From: an archaeon 13_2_20CM_2_53_6
GTDB taxonomy: Archaea > Thermoproteota > Bathyarchaeia > 40CM-2-53-6
Length of the DNA: 61,259 nt
Direction of reading: 5' to 3'
Assembly: GCA_001915065.1 (NCBI GenBank)
Contig: MNDT01000020.1
Location: 1-61,259 of the forward strand
Shown: positions 56,798 through 61,259 of the stretch, piece by piece
Numbering within the stretch: the first letter of the stretch is position 1
Layout: each line of letters opens with the position of its first letter
Made by a program: the position numbers and the translations under genes
The notes under the pieces: model-generated
The model's database searches: none
What the model was told of the DNA's origin: nothing
The model's input: the letters and a program-made list of their open reading frames with translations, nothing else

Positions 56798-57061
56798 CTA
56801 TTGCGTCGGAGGAGTACTCTGCGGCTGGATCTTGAGATTCTCTATCGCAAAGCCCAGCTTCTTACCACACTTGGGACAGTAGCCGCCAAGACGCTGTATT
56901 GTCTCACTCGGCGTCTCCAGCTCTATTCCAGTATAGAGAGGTTCGCCACACTTTGCGCAAATGATCCGTTGAGGAGACAAAAACCGGCTAAGGCCTCGTT
57001 GAACGTCAGTTCTCAAATCCGGTATTAAAACAGTTCCAGAAATCGACCCTGCACATCTCAC
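56798..57061 (-). CDS. Small zinc-ribbon protein
   Basis: RIICAKCGEPLYTGIELETPSETIQRLGGYCPKCGKKL. Confidence 0.7.
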   Translation of the reverse strand: MRCAGSISGTVLIPDLRTDVQRGLSRFLSPQRIICAKCGEPLYTGIELETPSETIQRLGGYCPKCGKKLGFAIENLKIQPQSTPPTQ

Positions 57062-57135
57062 GTAAAGGATGACTTATTATCGAGGACTCAGACTCTTAAC
57101 ACGATAAGAAAGGCGGCCAAGGGGAAGAGGTCGAC

Positions 57136-57576
57136 TTGGGAGTGAAGACAGGTCTCTGGAAGCTGAAGAGGTCATTGAACAATCTGGCCTTCAGAATGAG
57201 CTTCGTAAGACTCGCGCCGGGCTCAAGCAGGCCCTTACTACCGATCGCCCAGTTTTTCATTGTAGGATTCACCATATTCGTCCTCGCAGGCGGACTCTTC
57301 GTGCTCGCCCAAGGCGGACAGGGACTCCTAAACGTGTCTAGGGGGCTGCAGTGGGTCTATCCCGGAGATGTGAACAACCAGACGACTCTGGAGGCGGTCT
57401 TCTCTGGACTAGTCTACATTCTAGGTTTCGTCGGTGTCTATATGATGTTCATGAGCACACGCTTCGTCTATCGTCCAAAGCGAGCCTACGGCTTTCTCGC
57501 TTTCGGCATGATGCTCATAATCATCTTCATCATATCCCTGTACTTCGTAATCTACGACAAGATAGGCCAACTATAG
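57136..57576 (+). CDS. Small three-TM membrane protein, tentatively OST-accessory-like
   Basis: Three hydrophobic segments, QGLLNVSRGLQWVYPGDVNNQTTLEAVFSGLVYILGF; family assignment is a guess. Confidence 0.6.
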   Translation: MGVKTGLWKLKRSLNNLAFRMSFVRLAPGSSRPLLPIAQFFIVGFTIFVLAGGLFVLAQGGQGLLNVSRGLQWVYPGDVNNQTTLEAVFSGLVYILGFVGVYMMFMSTRFVYRPKRAYGFLAFGMMLIIIFIISLYFVIYDKIGQL

Positions 57577-57587
57577 TCTGCGATTCG

Positions 57588-57770
57588 CTAAGCCCATCGT
57601 CCAAGGACTCGGCGACAATCTGGACAAAAACCGTGCTTCGCATCAACAGTCTTCTTCCCACATCTCGCACAAGTCCTCGGATTCTGACGGCCATGAACTG
57701 TCAGGGTCCGCCGAAAGCCAGGCCCAGTGTGATAACCAGGTGGCTTGACCATACGCCGTTTCCGAGTCAT
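57588..57770 (-). CDS. Very basic 60-aa zinc-ribbon protein
   Basis: MTRKRRMVKPPGYHTGPGFRRTLTVHGRQNPRTCARCGKKTVDAKHGFCPDCRRVLGRWA. Confidence 0.65.
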   Translation of the reverse strand: MTRKRRMVKPPGYHTGPGFRRTLTVHGRQNPRTCARCGKKTVDAKHGFCPDCRRVLGRWA

Positions 57771-57863
57771 TCCCCGCTCTCCTCATTCAGATGCGACTGA
57801 TTCGGGCAGCATTGACACTCGCATCGACCAGACATTGGATGCAACTCCAATACCGTATTAGGA

Positions 57864-58604
57864 CTAGCTGCCAGCCTGAGCGCAGTAACCGGTTGCGGAG
57901 GGAGCGGCGTTTCGCGTTACACCTACATTCGGATGCATAACCCCGGTGCCTGAGGCCACGTATACCGCTAGATAGTCGGCGCATCCCTCCCCCAGTGTGA
58001 ACAGGGTGAACTGTGGGGAGTTTGTAGTCGCAGGAATCGAGTTGTAGTATCCTGAGACACAGCTGACATCTCCATTGCAGACGCTGAACTGTACGAATTG
58101 CCCCATCGTGAAGAAGTAGACGGTCACGTTGACGTTGCTCGTGAAGGACACGTAGTAGTCGAACGTGTCAGGTACTGATCCTTCTCTCCAACCATTGGCA
58201 GTCATGCTGCAACCCGCGCTTTGACTTGATCCGCAAGCGTTCCAGATGATGTAGAAGGGAGATTGCGAAGTGATTGCGGGGGCTGGTTGGGAGTGTTGAA
58301 AGTCGGGCGGGTTAGCCAATTGGTAGTGGTTGGTTCCAAGCGAGAAGGGGAGACGGCCCGCTGAGGATTCGTAGTATAAGATTCCGAGAAGTACAATGAT
58401 TATCAATAGAGCCGCTACTATTGCTTTGTAGGCTCCAGTTGAAACGGGGGGTTGCGAGATGGGTGTGGGTCCATAGTAGCTTTGTTGCGTTTGGGTCGTT
58501 TGTGAGGATGACGATGAAGTCTTAGCGCCGCAATTGGCGCAGAAGCCGATGTGTGATTGGACCGGTGCTCCACAATTTGGACAGTATGAAATTCCTGTCG
58601 CCAA
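57864..58604 (-). CDS. Zinc-ribbon/TM-anchored protein with C-terminal extracellular domain
   Basis: SYCPNCGAPVQSHIGFCANCGAKTSSSSSQ; TM YKAIVAALLIIIVLLGILYY; Cys-containing beta-rich C-terminus. Confidence 0.75.
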   Translation of the reverse strand: MATGISYCPNCGAPVQSHIGFCANCGAKTSSSSSQTTQTQQSYYGPTPISQPPVSTGAYKAIVAALLIIIVLLGILYYESSAGRLPFSLGTNHYQLANPPDFQHSQPAPAITSQSPFYIIWNACGSSQSAGCSMTANGWREGSVPDTFDYYVSFTSNVNVTVYFFTMGQFVQFSVCNGDVSCVSGYYNSIPATTNSPQFTLFTLGEGCADYLAVYVASGTGVMHPNVGVTRNAAPSATGYCAQAGS

Positions 58605-58780
58605 ATTCTGTTCACCTTCAGTCTGTGGAAACGGTCATGCTTCTAAAGGCGGCGTCAAATCGTGAGGACATTATCGGTTACACAACTGATCCAAGATTTG
58701 TTCATCTAAGCAACAATCTGTTGACGATCGGGAACGTCCAGAGATTGACCGGTCTTCGATCTTGTTCTAGGTCTGTGCTC

Positions 58781-60085
58781 TCAGATCGTGGGTGGAGTAG
58801 CTGGACTGCCTCTATTCTTGCGTCTCCTAGCGACCCAAAGGCTTGTGCCGATGATTGCTATCAGGGCGATTGCAATGATCCGATAGATCCCGGGATCCAT
58901 GCCTGGGGATGGCTTTGGCGACGCTGATTGAGGTATGCTGCCTGGATTGGAGCCTGAGCCAGGTCTTGAATTAGGACCTTGATCATATCCGCCGGTACCT
59001 GTACCAGACCCTGATCTAGTCCCACTATCAGACTCGCTTCCTGTTTCCGAGCCAGATCCTGAGCCGGAGGCGGTTGTACTGCCCCCCGATGGGTCCGTAG
59101 GGACCAAGCGCTGGTCAAGGTTGAGACTGGTATTGGCAAGGATGAGTGACGCTTGGATGCTTAGTCCAGATTGGATGATGAGGGTCGAGCCAGAGGCGTC
59201 AGAGCACCAGGTTGTAGAGGTGGCTGTGGACGGATTGCATTGGTCTGTTTGATAGGTCGATTCTTCGAGGTACCCGACGTGTATGTCTGCGCTTGCGCTT
59301 AGGAGGAGGTCGCTTTGCTGGTCGTAGTTGAGTGCGAACGCCGCCTGAATTTTGTCTCCAGTTGGTATTGACGTCCCGGATGTTTCCTGCTGAGGTAAGG
59401 GTGTGGGCAGTGTGAGGTTGTAAGTCAGCGTCCACGCTGCTCGAGTCCCGAGGCTTCCAAGGTTCACGGTGGTTGAGCCTGTCACATTAGTTGGAAAGAA
59501 TAGGACCGGGATCGTCTGGTTCAGATGCAGTGGTCCGTTGGCCCACCACATTGTATGGATAGGTTGTCGCTCCATCATGTCTGATGTGATGATGTTTGCG
59601 GGAGTGCTCCAGCCCGTGCCCTGGGAAAGTGTCATGCCCATAATGTTCTGGGCAATCTGAAGTGCTTCGGACATTTCGGGTGTTACGAAGGGCACGATGT
59701 TGGCTATTCTAGTCGCGAGGTCGATTGACTCATTGAAGCTGTGCAAGCTTCTGAAATCAGTAGCGGCTAGACTGTCCCAGGATGAGGTTGTAACCTCTCG
59801 GACGACGTTCAGGACGGCCGTGGTGTTTGTGAGGTTCGTCGCAGTCCAGTCGAGGGTTCCGTTGATGTTGAAGGTTGGAGGTACAATGGCGATCATGGGA
59901 CAGTAGACGATCATCTGAGGGTCGGAAGAGGGACTTGTTTCGCAGAAGGGCGGCGAGAATGTAATCGAGAAGGAGAGAGTGTAGCTCGAGTTGCTGCCCA
60001 CTTTGAGCGCAGGGGCTCCGCTTACTGGAACGGCTACCAAGAGAATTAGGGTCAAAACTCCAACGGCTAGTTTTGCTGACCGCAA
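58781..60085 (-). CDS. Secreted protein with Ser/Gly-rich linker and C-terminal TM anchor
   Basis: Signal peptide AKLAVGVLTLILLVAVPVSGAPA; linker SGSGSGSETGSESDSGTRSGSGTGTGG; TM plus RRRK; many NxS/T sequons. Confidence 0.8.
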   Translation of the reverse strand: MRSAKLAVGVLTLILLVAVPVSGAPALKVGSNSSYTLSFSITFSPPFCETSPSSDPQMIVYCPMIAIVPPTFNINGTLDWTATNLTNTTAVLNVVREVTTSSWDSLAATDFRSLHSFNESIDLATRIANIVPFVTPEMSEALQIAQNIMGMTLSQGTGWSTPANIITSDMMERQPIHTMWWANGPLHLNQTIPVLFFPTNVTGSTTVNLGSLGTRAAWTLTYNLTLPTPLPQQETSGTSIPTGDKIQAAFALNYDQQSDLLLSASADIHVGYLEESTYQTDQCNPSTATSTTWCSDASGSTLIIQSGLSIQASLILANTSLNLDQRLVPTDPSGGSTTASGSGSGSETGSESDSGTRSGSGTGTGGYDQGPNSRPGSGSNPGSIPQSASPKPSPGMDPGIYRIIAIALIAIIGTSLWVARRRKNRGSPATPPTI

Positions 60086-60315
60086 TGTTGGAGTTCTCGG
60101 GCTCTTTTAGACTGTATGGCATAAAAAGGGTTAACGGTGTTCATCTCTATTGAACAGAGAAAATCAGATCAGCAACGATCGGTAATATGCGTCTACCGCG
60201 GGCAATCCCGGTCAGGGTCGCACTGTGAAGCTAAGACATTCTAAGGGCGACATGTTTCTCCGAATGGCTTTTAGAGGGTTCGAAGTGCTAAGGCCGGCCT
60301 CTATCGGCGAAGACT

Positions 60316-60480
60316 TTGCCAAGCAATAAGACGAAGTTTATGCAGATGCTTGACTCTCCGACCTATCGTCTTCTCCAGAAGGAGGCGCGTGAGAGGGGCG
60401 CTTCAGTCCAGGAGCTACTTAGGGCTGTCATAATTCCAGACTGGCTTACGAAGAATAGGAATAGAGAAAAGGCCAAGTGA
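60316..60480 (+). CDS. Small (54 aa) ribbon-helix-helix-like protein, TTG start
   Basis: Own translation: (M)PSNKTKFMQMLDSPTYRLLQKEARERGASVQELLRAVIIPDWLTKNRNREKAK*. Confidence 0.5.
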   Translation: MPSNKTKFMQMLDSPTYRLLQKEARERGASVQELLRAVIIPDWLTKNRNREKAK

Positions 60481-60482
60481 GA

Positions 60483-60881
60483 CTAGTCGAGCTGAGCAGC
60501 GGTCTGGGTCCCCGAGGGAGTCTCTTGAAGGTCCAGGCTGTCACTGCTTGGCAGAGGTTTCTTCAGGATTGTTTCAAGCGTCAGGACCTTTTTTTCCAGT
60601 TCAATTATCTTCTTGTGTTGGCCGAACAGCATTGAGATGAGCAGTGGAACTTCCTTGACGGGAGAGGCCATCGTGCTGGCATAGGGCGCATAGAGCTTGC
60701 ACTGGCCAAGGAGGTCGTGGAATACCAGCTTGTCTTCTACTCTGAGAAAGTCTTGGAATTTTTTCAATTTGGCGGTTTCTGCCTCCACAACCATCCGCCA
60801 TGAAGGAATTGTTCTACCCGAGCCCAGAGCCCCCAAAGATTCGAAGTCCTGTTCGTAGGATGATAGCGCGGATAATAACAA
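60483..60881 (-). CDS. Hypothetical protein with C-terminal coiled coil
   Basis: 132 aa, HKKIIELEKKVLTLETILKK; stop lies 2 nt past the convergent ORF's stop. Confidence 0.5.
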   Translation of the reverse strand: MLLSALSSYEQDFESLGALGSGRTIPSWRMVVEAETAKLKKFQDFLRVEDKLVFHDLLGQCKLYAPYASTMASPVKEVPLLISMLFGQHKKIIELEKKVLTLETILKKPLPSSDSLDLQETPSGTQTAAQLD

Positions 60882-60932
60882 GAGGGTGACCAGTAAGTGA
60901 AGGTCGAGATGGAGACCCGGTGAAAGTAGTTA

Positions 60933-61259
60933 ATGAATAGAGGCAGAACTAGCGGACTGGAGGCCAAGGATCCCTTCCTCATCGATTACAAGGAGAATCT
61001 GGAAGAATTAGTCAAGGGAATGAAGCGTGTTGGAGGGAGCGGATTCCGGCTTCTGATTGTTGAGATGATTCGGTCACGCTGGATCAAGGATCGGAGGACG
61101 ACTTACCCATACGAGGTTGCCTGGGTCTTTGACCGGGACGAGAAGGCTGTGTCGAAGCTCCTGAAGGAGCTTGAAGAATCGGGCGATATTGAGCTAGTAG
61201 GCTTGGGCCGTGGAAAGAAGGGGCTGGTCAAGCCTTACAAGCCACGAACTCTGAGAAAA
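60933..61259 (+). CDS. Winged-helix-like protein, truncated by the window end
   Basis: MNRGRTSGLEAKDPFLIDYKENLEELVKGMKRVGGSGFRLLIVEMIRSRW...VAWVFDRDEKAVSKLLKELEESGDIELVGLGRGKKGLVKPYKPRTLRK, no stop within window. Confidence 0.6.
   Translation, partial: MNRGRTSGLEAKDPFLIDYKENLEELVKGMKRVGGSGFRLLIVEMIRSRWIKDRRTTYPYEVAWVFDRDEKAVSKLLKELEESGDIELVGLGRGKKGLVKPYKPRTLRK

Overview
This 61 kb window is archaeal chromosome, most likely from the Thaumarchaeota/Nitrososphaeria-related part of TACK. Support: an unsplit RpoA (1281 aa, A' and A'' in one ORF), an unsplit RpoB, Csl4, PriS/PriL, GINS, eIF2-alpha, Nop10, AglB/STT3, TATA-type promoters and an intron-containing tRNA-Ser. Two blocks of core information-processing genes dominate. 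The first, about 32.5-42.1 kb, holds Csl4, RpoL, an RNase III-like protein, DUF99, TFS, PCNA, PriL, PriS, GINS, L44e, S27e, eIF2a and Nop10. The second, about 46.1-55.2 kb, holds RpoH, RpoB, RpoA, L30e, NusA and S12. The flanks carry metabolic genes (heme O synthase, UbiE-like MTase, GcvH, GcvT, nitroreductase, MsrB, Ni/Co permease), an Lhr helicase, an orphan DNA methyltransferase and several large secreted proteins (PKD/phosphoesterase, NHL propeller, S53 protease, Ser/Gly-linker protein). No CRISPR array, transposase, integrase or rRNA was recognised. The most interesting items are: (i) a candidate novel structured RNA at about 5.13-5.50 kb; (ii) a palindrome-flanked promoter plus a 14-bp hairpin that would sequester the Shine-Dalgarno of the giant phosphoesterase/PKD gene, whose signal peptide appears to begin at a non-canonical CTG; (iii) a HAD hydrolase with no ATG/GTG/TTG start, fused in frame to the rpoL stop codon; (iv) a degenerate repeat shared by two intergenic regions; and (v) an SPFH/zinc-ribbon two-gene module. 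All calls come from reading the sequence; no database search was run.
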